Assembly (NCBI RefSeq): GCF_014334015.1
Contig: NZ_CP060488.1
Coordinates: 3,120,501 to 3,184,500, forward strand
Source: Bacteroides sp. M10
Lineage (GTDB): Bacteria > Bacteroidota > Bacteroidia > Bacteroidales > Bacteroidaceae
Direction of reading: 5' to 3'
Length of the DNA: 64,000 bases
Made by a program: the position numbers and the translations under genes
The notes under the pieces: generated by a model
What the model was told of the DNA's origin: nothing
The model's database searches: none
The model's input: the letters and a program-made list of their open reading frames with translations, nothing else
Shown here: positions 35,788 through 44,701 of the stretch, piece by piece
Position numbering within the stretch: the first letter of the stretch is position 1
Layout: every line of letters starts with the position of its first letter

Positions 35788-36555
35788 ATGAATAGTGATT
35801 ATAAAGTTGGCGATTTAATTTATGATGCAAATATTTATGATGGAATGAATACCAGCATGGATGATTTGCAATTTTATAAGCGGTGGTTACCTAAAAACAA
35901 GGATGCCCGAATACTTGAGCTTTGCTGTGGAATTGGCAGACTTACTCTTCCTATTGCAAAGGATGGATATGATATAAGTGGGGTTGATTACACTGCTTCA
36001 ATGCTCCATCAGGCTAAGATGAAAGCTGCCGAGGCTGGACTAAGAATCAATTTCATTCAGGCGGATATCAGGACTCTGGATTTACAGAAGAAGTACGACC
36101 TTATTTTTATTCCATTTAATTCGATCCATCATTTATATGAGAATGAAGATTTATTTAAGGTACTTCATGTCGTTAAAAATCACCTCAAAGACGGAGGCTT
36201 ATTTCTGTTGGATTGTTTTAATCCGAATATTCGGTATATAGTTGAAGGTGAGAAAGAGCAGCAGGAAATAGCCACGTATACAACTGGCGATGGAAGAGAA
36301 GTCTCGATAAAGCAGACAATGCGATATGAAAATAAAACCCAGATTAATCGGATCGAATGGCATTATTTTATCAATGGTGAATTCAATTCTATTCAAAATC
36401 TGGATATGAGAATGTTTTTCCCTCAAGAGTTGGATTCATATTTGGAATGGAATGGTTTTAGTATTATTCATAAATATGGAGGATTTGAAGAAGAAGTATT
36501 TAATGGTGATTCGGAAAAACAGGTGTTTGTTTGTCAATGTAAGTTTGGATATTGA
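35788..36555 (+). CDS. Class I SAM-dependent methyltransferase
   Basis: A 255-residue cytoplasmic methyltransferase. Motif I is ILELCCGIGRLTLPIA (42-57), motif II the acidic GVDYT (65-69), followed by QADIRTLDL and YDLIFIPFNSIHHLYENED. The C-terminal part is a mixed beta region of the SAM-methyltransferase type seen in small-molecule enzymes; the substrate is unknown. The GGAGG ribosome-binding site, the stand-alone position and the short peptide with another strong SD just upstream suggest a piece acquired from a Bacillota-type donor. It ends 134 bp before the HTCS stop, with a bidirectional terminator between them. Confidence 0.82.
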   Translation: MNSDYKVGDLIYDANIYDGMNTSMDDLQFYKRWLPKNKDARILELCCGIGRLTLPIAKDGYDISGVDYTASMLHQAKMKAAEAGLRINFIQADIRTLDLQKKYDLIFIPFNSIHHLYENEDLFKVLHVVKNHLKDGGLFLLDCFNPNIRYIVEGEKEQQEIATYTTGDGREVSIKQTMRYENKTQINRIEWHYFINGEFNSIQNLDMRMFFPQELDSYLEWNGFSIIHKYGGFEEEVFNGDSEKQVFVCQCKFGY

Positions 36556-36591
36556 TGTGTTGTTGACAGGCAAATCTCTTTATCTTGTATG

Positions 36592-36674
36592 AAAAGTCCC
36601 TTTATATCAGTTTACTCTATCGAATTTCGATTGATCGAATAATGAGACAACCGGGTATAAAGGGACTTTTTATA
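36592..36674. terminator. Bidirectional terminator between methyltransferase and HTCS
   Basis: AAAAGTCCCTTTATA (36592-36606) pairs with its complement at 36656-36670 across a 49-nt loop that itself has a small stem. The arm sequence gives a T-run on both strands, suiting two convergent genes. Confidence 0.75.
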
Positions 36675-36688
36675 TTCTTATCAAAGAG

Positions 36689-39600
36689 TTATTTTTTTCT
36701 CTCTTTGTATTCTGACGGGGTAATTCCTATCACTTTCTTGAAGCACTTGCTGAAATATTTCGGATCGTTGAACCCCGTCATATATGCTACCTGGGAGAAG
36801 TTATATTCGTCGCTGTCAATCAGTTGTACGGCACGTTTGATACGTATTTCCCGTATAAAGTCAACAGGTGTCAGTCCGACGATTGATTTTAATTTCCGGT
36901 AGAAGATTGTACGGCTAAGCATCAACTGTTCTGCAAATTCGTCAATCGTTAGTTCGGCATTGTCCATCTGTTCTTCCATGTATGCCATTACTTTTTTCAT
37001 AAATTGCTCGTCGTATGGAGTAATCTGTGGTTGTGAAGGAGTCAGAGGATCGGGAGAAGAGGTATTCTTTCCTTCCATCAGCCTATTCATATAGAGTTCC
37101 TGCAATGCTTTGCGTTGTCGTAACAAGGAGGCTACACGGGTCTTTAGATAAGTAGCACTGAAAGGTTTGGTGATATAATCGTCAATGCCTTGTTCCAATC
37201 CGGCGATACGGTCGTCCAGAGAGGCCTTGGCTGATAATACAATGATGGGGATATGGCAAATATTGTTGTTCTCTTTGATTTGCCTAATCATTTCTAAACC
37301 GTCCATCACCGGCATCATAACATCGCTGATAATAAGATCGGGCAGGTCGTCAACAGCATGTTGCAATCCCTCTTCACCATTGGAAGCTGTGATTACCGTA
37401 TAATTCTCCGACAAAATACTTTTCAGAAAAGCCTTTAACTCTTCATTATCTTCTACCACCAATATGGAGAAACCATCCGAATTAGTCTCAAGGTCTTCTT
37501 TTTCTTCCACCTCTTCCGGCGCTTTCATGCTATCGACGGGATGAGGCGCTGAACTCTGACTATCATTCAGGATAAATTCGACCTGTACATCCTCCTCGAA
37601 AATTTCCCGTTGTAAAGGCAAGCTTACTGTAAAACGGCTGCCTACTCCGGGTTGACTATTTACTGTAATAGTGCCATGATGCATTTCCACCATCTCTTTC
37701 ACGAGAGACAGCCCGATGCCGGAAGATGGTTGCAGAATATTCTGTTTTACCAATGACTCGAAGCGTTGGAACAAGGAATGTTGCTTTTCTACTGCAATTC
37801 CGATTCCTTCGTCTGCAACCTCTATCTCTACCGTCTTCTCTTTCGTTGTGATATTGACTGTAATCGACTTGTCGGCAGGTGTATATTTGAATGCATTGGA
37901 AAGCAGATTGAAGAATATCTTTTCAAACTTGTCTCTATCCACCCAGCTATATACCGACTGGATGGTAGAAGTCAGCTGATAGTTTATGTTCTTTTCTTCA
38001 GCTATCAGTTTGAAGCTACTCATCACCTTTTGCAAAAGTGGAATCAAATCGGTCTCTTCAATCAGTAGTTTCATTTTCTGATTCTGAATCTTGCGGAAAT
38101 CCAGAATCTGATTCATCAGTCGGAGCATGCGCTCTGTGTTTTGATGTACCAAAGTCAAATGCTCACGGGCGGAAGGAGAAAGCGGTTCATTCTCTAATAC
38201 CTCTGTCACAGGGCTACTGATTAAAGTTAGCGGAGTACGTAACTCATGAGATATGTCAGTAAAGAATCGCAGTTTGATATTTGCTAATTGTTGTTCCATA
38301 TCCACTCTGTGACGTAACCGATAGATGTAAAACAACACATATACGATGCTTGCCGTAAAGAGTATGAATAGAATGAAATAGAGCAGCCATGCCCAGTAGG
38401 TTTCCCAAAAGGTGGGGAGTACATGTATAGATAGAGTCCGTACATTGTCCACCCAGACCCCGTCACTGTTTGTTGACTTTATCTGCAACTGATATTTGCC
38501 TGCAGGTAAGTTGATGTAGCTAGCGGAACGGTTATTATCTGCTTCATTCCATTCTTCTTCTAGTCCTTGCAGGCGATAGGCATATAAAATCCCTTTTGGA
38601 TTGACATAATCAAGTGCAGCAAACTGGAAAGTTACATTCCTTTGAGAGGGCTCCAGTTCCAATTCTTCCAGATTGTCAATAGAGTGATCGGTAAGGTGTC
38701 CTTGAATCTTGAGTCCTGTAAACACAATAGGAGGGACATAGCTACTCTTCCGCATCTTCTCCGGAGAAACTTCCAGAAAGCCTTTATCAGTTCCTAAGAT
38801 AATTTGGTTACGGGCATTGATAATAGGAAGAGCTTCGGAGAAATTGAATTCCTGATAGATGGAACTTAATTCATAGTTCTCAAAAGTTTCTTTGGCAGGA
38901 TCGAATTTGGAGAGCGCAATCTCCGAAACAACCCATAGCTGATTCTGTGTATCTTCAATCATTGATAGTGCCAAATCGGAAGCCAGCCCGTTGTTCTTGT
39001 CGTAGTTTCTGAATTGGATATTCTCGTTCAGCAGATTGGGAGATATCACTTTATTTACGCCTCCGGTGAAACTGATGATATAAGTGGTTTTATTCTTGTC
39101 TGTATAGATATGCATGATATCGTTGGCACTAAGACTGTTTTTATCTCCCGGTCTACGGATATTCCGGTAGAATTTAATCTCTTCCAGGCGTTCGAAGTTG
39201 TTCGAGAATGTCAGCAGTCCGTTAGTCGTTCCCACTAAAATCACTCCTCCCGGAGCTTCTGCAATATTGCGTACTTTCATACCGTAAGCTATGGGATAGT
39301 TTCTTAACTCATTATTACTATGAATAAATGAAACTTTTCCATCTTTAGCTTGTGCCAGCAGATTTAATCCACCCCCATAACATCCTATCCAAATATGATT
39401 ACGACTGTCCTGAAAGATAGCATAAATACTATTACTGCTTAAACTATAAGGATCATTTGTCTGGTGTTCAAAATGGTGAATAGAGTAATGATTTGCTCCT
39501 GTCTTTTTAAGTTGGAAAAGTCCGATTTCTTTAGTCCCCAACCATATATTTCCATCTTTATCTTCCAGAATCGAATATACCCCATTATAGAACGATTGTT

Positions 39601-41029
39601 TTTCCTTAATGATATTTCCTTGTTTGGATAAGTACCCCACCAGGTTACCATCCGGTGCGAATATCTGGATATAATTAGATTTCGATGCTGTCCATAGACG
39701 TTTATTGCTGTCTTGCAGGAATGCACGTGTTTCTGCCTCGTAATCAGTCAGGTTAAATTGATAGCTCTGTGGAAAGAAGCATAGTTTCTCTACACCACGT
39801 GCTGTTGCAAACCAACAGTTTCCCTGATTATCCAATGTATAAGACCTGACTAACGGACTGAAAATAGACTTAGGATTATTGATATCCGTAAGAAGCGGTT
39901 TGAGAGTTCTTTCTTTCCGGTCATAGTAGCAAAAGTTTCCTTCCGTGGGGAGTAACCATAGGTTTTTCGCATTATCTTCAAAAATAAGTTTGCGACTTTT
40001 ACGCCCATGCTTGATAATCTCATCTTTTGGGGTGAACAGATGCTCTTTTTCATTGGTCACGAGGTTAAGATGGACAATGCCCGGATCTTTTGAAAAAATC
40101 CAGATATCTCCCAAGTGGTCTTGATAGACAGATTCTACATCGTTGGAAGTTTGGGTAGCTGTACGGATGTCTATTTGCTGGAAACTGTTCTTCGGGATAG
40201 AATACAAAATCACTCCATTATCCGTTCCCAATGCCAGCATATCTTTTCCTATGGTAGTGACATTGTTTATTTTATGATGCGGATAAGGAATATCTACGAA
40301 TTTCAGTTTTTTAGTGTGGAAGTCATATCTGGCTAACTTGTCATTTTCTGCAATCAGATAGATCGTTTCCTTTATTTGGGTGATGAACTGGAAAGGAAAG
40401 TCAGTATCCAGTGTTTTCTTTCCTATGATGGAAACACCTTTATCCGTCAATATCCATTCATCTTCTTCAGAGTCTTGATAAATGTTAAATATTTGATTTC
40501 CTTTCAGGTTGTGGTTGGAAGCTGAATAAAGTGTGATGCCTTCTCCTTTTTTGCATAATTGTTCGTCCACTCTGAATGCATATCCGCTTTCACAGAGAAT
40601 CCAGGCAATCCCTTTCTCCAGCGAATAAATGCGTGTAACATTGTTAGTTTGTTTCGTGGAAAGTTCAATAGGTTGGAGAACATCAATAAACTTCTCGGTT
40701 TCCACATCAAAAAGACAGGCTTGTCCATCGTAAGTGGGGCACCATATATCTCCGTATTTGCTTTCTGAAATAGTTCCCATGCGATTACTGCCGAATGCAT
40801 ATTTACTCTCTTGCGAAGTTTTATATGTCTTAAAAGTGTATCCGTCAAACTTGTTAAGCCCATTCCAGGTACTAAACCAAACAAGCCCTTTCTGATCCTG
40901 TAAAATGCTCATTACATTACCTTGAGCGAGACCGTCACTCACGGAGAAATGTTTAACTTGGCAGATAGGTTGAGCAGCTATATCGATCGCTATTGTTAGA
41001 AGAAGAAATAAAGTATGGAGCCGTTTCAT
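36689..41029 (-). CDS. Hybrid two-component system regulator (HTCS), likely pectin PUL activator
   Basis: Senses an oligosaccharide in the periplasm and activates the locus. The start is taken at 41029 (MKRLHTLFLL), because the upstream in-frame ATG (41065) only adds a non-signal tail. It has 1446 residues: a signal peptide, many two-bladed Reg_prop repeats forming two beta-propellers (about 20-750; repeats like DQKGLVWFSTWNGLNKFDG), a Y_Y_Y domain (about 755-860), one TM (878-903), a HisKA domain with SHELRTP (His928), a HATPase (FFNLLSNAFKYTP), a receiver (Asp1236 in IISDVMMPVMDG) and a C-terminal AraC-type HTH (about 1345-1443). All phosphorelay residues are present. It is the only HTCS in the window and lies beside GH3; pectin-derived ligands are inferred from the neighbourhood. 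Confidence 0.95.
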   Translation of the reverse strand: MKRLHTLFLLLTIAIDIAAQPICQVKHFSVSDGLAQGNVMSILQDQKGLVWFSTWNGLNKFDGYTFKTYKTSQESKYAFGSNRMGTISESKYGDIWCPTYDGQACLFDVETEKFIDVLQPIELSTKQTNNVTRIYSLEKGIAWILCESGYAFRVDEQLCKKGEGITLYSASNHNLKGNQIFNIYQDSEEDEWILTDKGVSIIGKKTLDTDFPFQFITQIKETIYLIAENDKLARYDFHTKKLKFVDIPYPHHKINNVTTIGKDMLALGTDNGVILYSIPKNSFQQIDIRTATQTSNDVESVYQDHLGDIWIFSKDPGIVHLNLVTNEKEHLFTPKDEIIKHGRKSRKLIFEDNAKNLWLLPTEGNFCYYDRKERTLKPLLTDINNPKSIFSPLVRSYTLDNQGNCWFATARGVEKLCFFPQSYQFNLTDYEAETRAFLQDSNKRLWTASKSNYIQIFAPDGNLVGYLSKQGNIIKEKQSFYNGVYSILEDKDGNIWLGTKEIGLFQLKKTGANHYSIHHFEHQTNDPYSLSSNSIYAIFQDSRNHIWIGCYGGGLNLLAQAKDGKVSFIHSNNELRNYPIAYGMKVRNIAEAPGGVILVGTTNGLLTFSNNFERLEEIKFYRNIRRPGDKNSLSANDIMHIYTDKNKTTYIISFTGGVNKVISPNLLNENIQFRNYDKNNGLASDLALSMIEDTQNQLWVVSEIALSKFDPAKETFENYELSSIYQEFNFSEALPIINARNQIILGTDKGFLEVSPEKMRKSSYVPPIVFTGLKIQGHLTDHSIDNLEELELEPSQRNVTFQFAALDYVNPKGILYAYRLQGLEEEWNEADNNRSASYINLPAGKYQLQIKSTNSDGVWVDNVRTLSIHVLPTFWETYWAWLLYFILFILFTASIVYVLFYIYRLRHRVDMEQQLANIKLRFFTDISHELRTPLTLISSPVTEVLENEPLSPSAREHLTLVHQNTERMLRLMNQILDFRKIQNQKMKLLIEETDLIPLLQKVMSSFKLIAEEKNINYQLTSTIQSVYSWVDRDKFEKIFFNLLSNAFKYTPADKSITVNITTKEKTVEIEVADEGIGIAVEKQHSLFQRFESLVKQNILQPSSGIGLSLVKEMVEMHHGTITVNSQPGVGSRFTVSLPLQREIFEEDVQVEFILNDSQSSAPHPVDSMKAPEEVEEKEDLETNSDGFSILVVEDNEELKAFLKSILSENYTVITASNGEEGLQHAVDDLPDLIISDVMMPVMDGLEMIRQIKENNNICHIPIIVLSAKASLDDRIAGLEQGIDDYITKPFSATYLKTRVASLLRQRKALQELYMNRLMEGKNTSSPDPLTPSQPQITPYDEQFMKKVMAYMEEQMDNAELTIDEFAEQLMLSRTIFYRKLKSIVGLTPVDFIREIRIKRAVQLIDSDEYNFSQVAYMTGFNDPKYFSKCFKKVIGITPSEYKERKK

Positions 41030-41200
41030 AGTAGTTACTTTAATGTTTATAGCAAAAATAAACAAAACAATGCAGAATGGAAAGTCCGATAAGTGGTTTG
41101 AACGAATAATACTCGTTTTTTCCTATTTTTTCCTCTTCATCCTATACAGCATTGATCTCTATGTTGTGTTTTGAACAAAAATAAGAGAGTAATATTAGTT

Positions 41201-41241
41201 AAAAAAATCCTCTTTATAATCTTATTCAGATTATAAAGAGG
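41201..41241 (-). terminator. Terminator-like hairpin upstream of the HTCS
   Basis: A perfect 14-bp stem (CCTCTTTATAATCT at 41209-41222 with its complement at 41228-41241, loop TATTC). Reading the minus strand, it is followed by an A and seven T. It points toward the HTCS, 172 bp before its start, with no gene on that strand upstream of it within the gap, so it may end a small RNA or act as an attenuator. The rest of the 41030-41505 gap is AT-rich and has only the radical SAM promoter. Confidence 0.65.
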
Positions 41242-41473
41242 ATAATTTTATTGACAAGAGTTGCATGGGGTATGGTGAGATGAAATCATAATTGGGGAAT
41301 AAATTGCACAAGACTTTCACAAGTATCCTCCTGCCAATGCCTAAAATCATAGCAAAGCTAATTAAATAGTTTTTCGAATTGCAATATTTATTAATTTATC
41401 TTATGGTATTTATGAAATTTTTAATATATTGAAGATATTTTGTGCCAACTTTCCGTAACTCGTTGATTTTGCT

Positions 41474-41481
41474 TATGTTTG
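41474..41481 (+). promoter_or_regulatory. Putative -7 element for the radical SAM gene
   Basis: TATGTTTG fits TAnnTTTG, 24 bp before the ATG at 41506. No clear -33 element. Confidence 0.45.
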
Positions 41482-41505
41482 TAGGTAAAATAAAGAATGA
41501 AGTGA

Positions 41506-42483
41506 ATGAATATGTCTACACAGCTATTATATAATGATTTCCCTACTTTTTTACGGAAATATTTTCCTTACAAAGTACAAAAGATTTCATTGAATGCAGG
41601 TTTCACTTGCCCCAATCGTGATGGTACAAAAGGGTGGGGTGGATGTACTTACTGCAATAACCAGACTTTTAATCCGGATTATTGTCGGACAGAGAAATCT
41701 ATTGCAATTCAATTGGAAGAAGGTAAATGCTTTTTTGCCCATAAATATCCGGAAATGAAATATTTGGCCTATTTTCAGGCCTACACCAATACATATGCGG
41801 AGTTGGAAGGCTTGAAGCGTAAGTATGAGGAAGCATTGGCGGTGGATGGGGTAGTCGGGCTGGTGATTGGTACGCGTCCCGATTGTATGCCGGAAAGTTT
41901 GTTGCGTTATCTGGAAGATTTGAACAAACATACGTTTCTCATGGTAGAATATGGGATCGAAAGCACTTGTGATGAAACCTTAAAACGCATCAATCGGGGG
42001 CATACTTATGCAGATACAGTAGAAGCTGTGTGTCAGACAGCGGCCTGTGGTATCCTGACAGGTGGACATATCATCCTCGGACTTCCGGGAGAAACACATG
42101 ATACAATGGTGGCACATGCCGAAATTCTTTCCGATCTGCCTTTAGCTACACTTAAAATCCATCAGTTACAGTTGATCCGTGGTACGCGAATGGCGCATGA
42201 GTATGACGTAACTCCTGCTGGCTTTCATTTGTTTAACGAGGTTGAGGAATATATTGATCTGGTGATTGATTATGTAGAACATCTCCGTCCCGATATGGTT
42301 GTGGAACGTTTTGTTTCCCAATCTCCTAAAGATTTATTAATAGCTCCGGACTGGGGATTGAAAAATTATGAATTTGTAGCTCGTTTACAAAAAAGAATGA
42401 AAGAAAGAGGTGCTTATCAAGGTAAGAGGTATAAGGATTCGGAAAAAAGGATTATTTTTGCAAACGATAAACTTACCACTTAA
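41506..42483 (+). CDS. Radical SAM protein of the YhcC/YtqA (TIGR01212) type
   Basis: A 325-residue protein with an N-terminal iron-sulfur motif of the TIGR01212 form: Cys35, Cys47 and Cys50 in FTCPNRDG and GGCTYCNNQTF. LIGTRPDCMPE and GHIILGLPGETHDTM follow the Elp3-like radical SAM barrel. The family is conserved across bacteria; its substrate is not well known. Two close ATGs (41506 and 41512) could start it. First of three same-strand core genes (radical SAM, FprA, NagB), although the gaps of about 50 bp do not prove one operon. Confidence 0.9.
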   Translation: MNMSTQLLYNDFPTFLRKYFPYKVQKISLNAGFTCPNRDGTKGWGGCTYCNNQTFNPDYCRTEKSIAIQLEEGKCFFAHKYPEMKYLAYFQAYTNTYAELEGLKRKYEEALAVDGVVGLVIGTRPDCMPESLLRYLEDLNKHTFLMVEYGIESTCDETLKRINRGHTYADTVEAVCQTAACGILTGGHIILGLPGETHDTMVAHAEILSDLPLATLKIHQLQLIRGTRMAHEYDVTPAGFHLFNEVEEYIDLVIDYVEHLRPDMVVERFVSQSPKDLLIAPDWGLKNYEFVARLQKRMKERGAYQGKRYKDSEKRIIFANDKLTT

Positions 42484-42541
42484 TAAATAGCTGTTTTGCG
42501 GAGTATAGAATAGTGGAAGAAATATTTAATGGATTTGAAAG

Positions 42542-43738
42542 ATGGAAAGTAAAACAAGAATTAAAGGAAATGTCCACTATGTGGGAGTAAATGACCGTAA
42601 CAAGCACAGATTTGAAGCGATGTGGCCATTGCCCTATGGAGTTTCATATAACTCTTATCTGATTGATGATGAAATGGTGGCATTGGTAGATACGGTAGAT
42701 ATCTGTTATTTTGAAGTCTACTTGCGTAAAATCAAGCAAGTGATTGGAGAACGTCCCATTAATTATTTGATTATAAATCACATGGAACCGGATCATTCGG
42801 GATCTATCCGATTGATTAAACAACATTATCCGGAAATTATTATCGTGGGTAATAAGCAAACATTCGGTATGATTGAAGGTTTCTATGGGGTAACCGGTGA
42901 ACAATATCTGGTAAAGGACGGTGATTTCCTCGCTTTAGGACGTCACAAACTGCGTTTTTATATGACTCCAATGGTGCATTGGCCGGAAACGATGATGACT
43001 TTTGATGAAACGGATGGAGTTCTTTTCTCCGGTGACGGATTCGGATGTTTTGGTACTGTAGATGGCGGATTCCTGGATACCCGGATCAATGTCGATAAGT
43101 ACTGGGGAGAAATGGTTCGTTACTACTCTAATATCGTTGGTAAATACGGAAGCCCCGTGCAAAGGGCTTTGCAGAAATTAGGTGGACTTCCCATTTCTGC
43201 CATTTGTTCTACTCACGGACCTGTATGGACAGAGAATATTGCAAAGGTGATCGGCATATATGATCGTTTGAGTCGTTATGATGCGGATGAAGGTGTTGTT
43301 ATTGCCTACGGAAGCATGTATGGAAATACAGAGCAGATGGCGGAAGCTATTGCTGAAGAGCTTTCTGCACAGGGGGTTAAGAATATCGTTATGCATAACG
43401 TAACAAAGAGTCATCCTTCTTATATCATAGCGGATATTTTCCGTTATAAGGGATTGATTATCGGTTCTCCTACGTATAGTAATCAGATATTTCCGGAGGT
43501 GGAAGCGCTGCTTTCAAAGATTCTGCTGCGTGAGGTGAAGGGACGCTATTTGGGTTACTTCGGTTCTTTTGCATGGGCAGGTGCTGCGGTGAAACGTCTG
43601 GCGGAGTTTGCTGAAAAGAGTAAATTCGAATTGATCGGTGATCCGGTGGAGATGAAGCAGGCTATGAAAGACCTGACTTATACCCAGTGCGAAAATCTGG
43701 CACGTGCCATGGCGGACCGTTTGAAGAAAGATCGTTAA
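42542..43738 (+). CDS. FprA-type flavodiiron protein (A-type flavoprotein)
   Basis: A 398-residue oxygen- and nitric-oxide-reducing enzyme that protects anaerobes. The N-terminal metallo-beta-lactamase-like domain has the diiron motif HMEPDH (His80, Glu82, Asp84, His85) with later His and Asp ligands in MVHWPETM and SGDGFG. The C-terminal flavodoxin domain starts near residue 255 with IAYGSMYGNTEQMAEAIAEE (FMN phosphate loop). Length and order match the FprA family (about 400). No rubredoxin or reductase fusion, so electrons must come from a separate carrier. Confidence 0.94.
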   Translation: MESKTRIKGNVHYVGVNDRNKHRFEAMWPLPYGVSYNSYLIDDEMVALVDTVDICYFEVYLRKIKQVIGERPINYLIINHMEPDHSGSIRLIKQHYPEIIIVGNKQTFGMIEGFYGVTGEQYLVKDGDFLALGRHKLRFYMTPMVHWPETMMTFDETDGVLFSGDGFGCFGTVDGGFLDTRINVDKYWGEMVRYYSNIVGKYGSPVQRALQKLGGLPISAICSTHGPVWTENIAKVIGIYDRLSRYDADEGVVIAYGSMYGNTEQMAEAIAEELSAQGVKNIVMHNVTKSHPSYIIADIFRYKGLIIGSPTYSNQIFPEVEALLSKILLREVKGRYLGYFGSFAWAGAAVKRLAEFAEKSKFELIGDPVEMKQAMKDLTYTQCENLARAMADRLKKDR

Positions 43739-43786
43739 AACAGTGAATGAGATAATTTATTAACTAACCTATAAAATAATCGACTT

Positions 43787-44599
43787 ATGAGACTTATTAT
43801 TCAGCCGGACTACCAGTCCGTATCTCTGTGGGCTGCACATTACGTTGCCGCTAAAATAAAAGCTGCCAATCCAACCCCCGAGAAACCATTTGTATTGGGC
43901 TGTCCCACCGGATCATCTCCTCTGGGCATGTATAAAGCTTTGATCGACCTGAATAAGAAAGGAATCGTTTCCTTCCAGAATGTGGTAACATTCAACATGG
44001 ACGAATATGTAGGATTGCCGAAAGAACATCCGGAAAGCTATTATTCTTTCATGTGGAATAACTTTTTCGGTCATATCGACATTAAACCCGAGAATACTAA
44101 TATTCTGAATGGTAACGCTCCGGATCTGGATGCAGAATGTGCACGTTACGAAGAAAAGATCAAGTCATACGGTGGCATCGACCTGTTCATGGGTGGTATT
44201 GGTCCTGACGGACATATTGCATTCAACGAACCGGGATCTTCATTGACTTCACGCACTCGTCAGAAAACGTTAACAATGGATACCATCATTGCTAACTCCC
44301 GTTTCTTTGATAATGACATCAACAAAGTTCCTAAGACTTCTTTGACAGTGGGAGTAGGTACTGTGCTTTCTGCAAAAGAAGTGATGATTATTGTAAATGG
44401 TCATAACAAAGCTCGTGCTTTGTATCATGCGGTAGAAGGTGCTATCACACAGATGTGGACAATCAGTGCATTGCAAATGCATGAAAAGGGTATTATCGTT
44501 TGTGATGATGCTGCTACAGCTGAATTGAAAGTGGGTACTTACCGTTACTTCAAAGATATCGAATCTGCTCATTTGGATCCAGAATCATTGATTAAGTAA
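43787..44599 (+). CDS. nagB: Glucosamine-6-phosphate deaminase NagB
   Basis: Converts glucosamine 6-phosphate to fructose 6-phosphate and ammonia in amino-sugar catabolism. It has 270 residues with the full NagB motif set: [17 protein letters not shown] (phosphate binding), [10 protein letters not shown] (Asp72), [15 protein letters not shown] (Asp141, His143, Glu148) and [17 protein letters not shown]. It lines up end to end with the hexameric enzyme of other bacteria. Cytoplasmic. It is followed by a strong terminator and has no nagA or transporter beside it in this window. Confidence 0.96.
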   Translation: MRLIIQPDYQSVSLWAAHYVAAKIKAANPTPEKPFVLGCPTGSSPLGMYKALIDLNKKGIVSFQNVVTFNMDEYVGLPKEHPESYYSFMWNNFFGHIDIKPENTNILNGNAPDLDAECARYEEKIKSYGGIDLFMGGIGPDGHIAFNEPGSSLTSRTRQKTLTMDTIIANSRFFDNDINKVPKTSLTVGVGTVLSAKEVMIIVNGHNKARALYHAVEGAITQMWTISALQMHEKGIIVCDDAATAELKVGTYRYFKDIESAHLDPESLIK

Positions 44600-44621
44600 T
44601 TTGTGATGAAATAATAGAAAT

Positions 44622-44657
44622 AAGGGCTGCGCACTGAAAATGTGACGCAGCCCTTTT
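44622..44657. terminator. Terminator after nagB
   Basis: AAGGGCTGCG (44622-44631) pairs with CGCAGCCCTT (44646-44655), extended by CAC/GTG in the loop, then TT. It lies between nagB and a convergent gene and can serve both. Confidence 0.85.
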
Positions 44658-44701
44658 AATTTCTGATACTATTATGTGAAGATTAGATTTTGGATGATTG
44701 T

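Noticed and set aside
36689..41029. HTCS as possible pseudogene because of its length
   Set aside because: The frame is continuous and all kinase, receiver and HTH motifs are present; the length is normal for the family.
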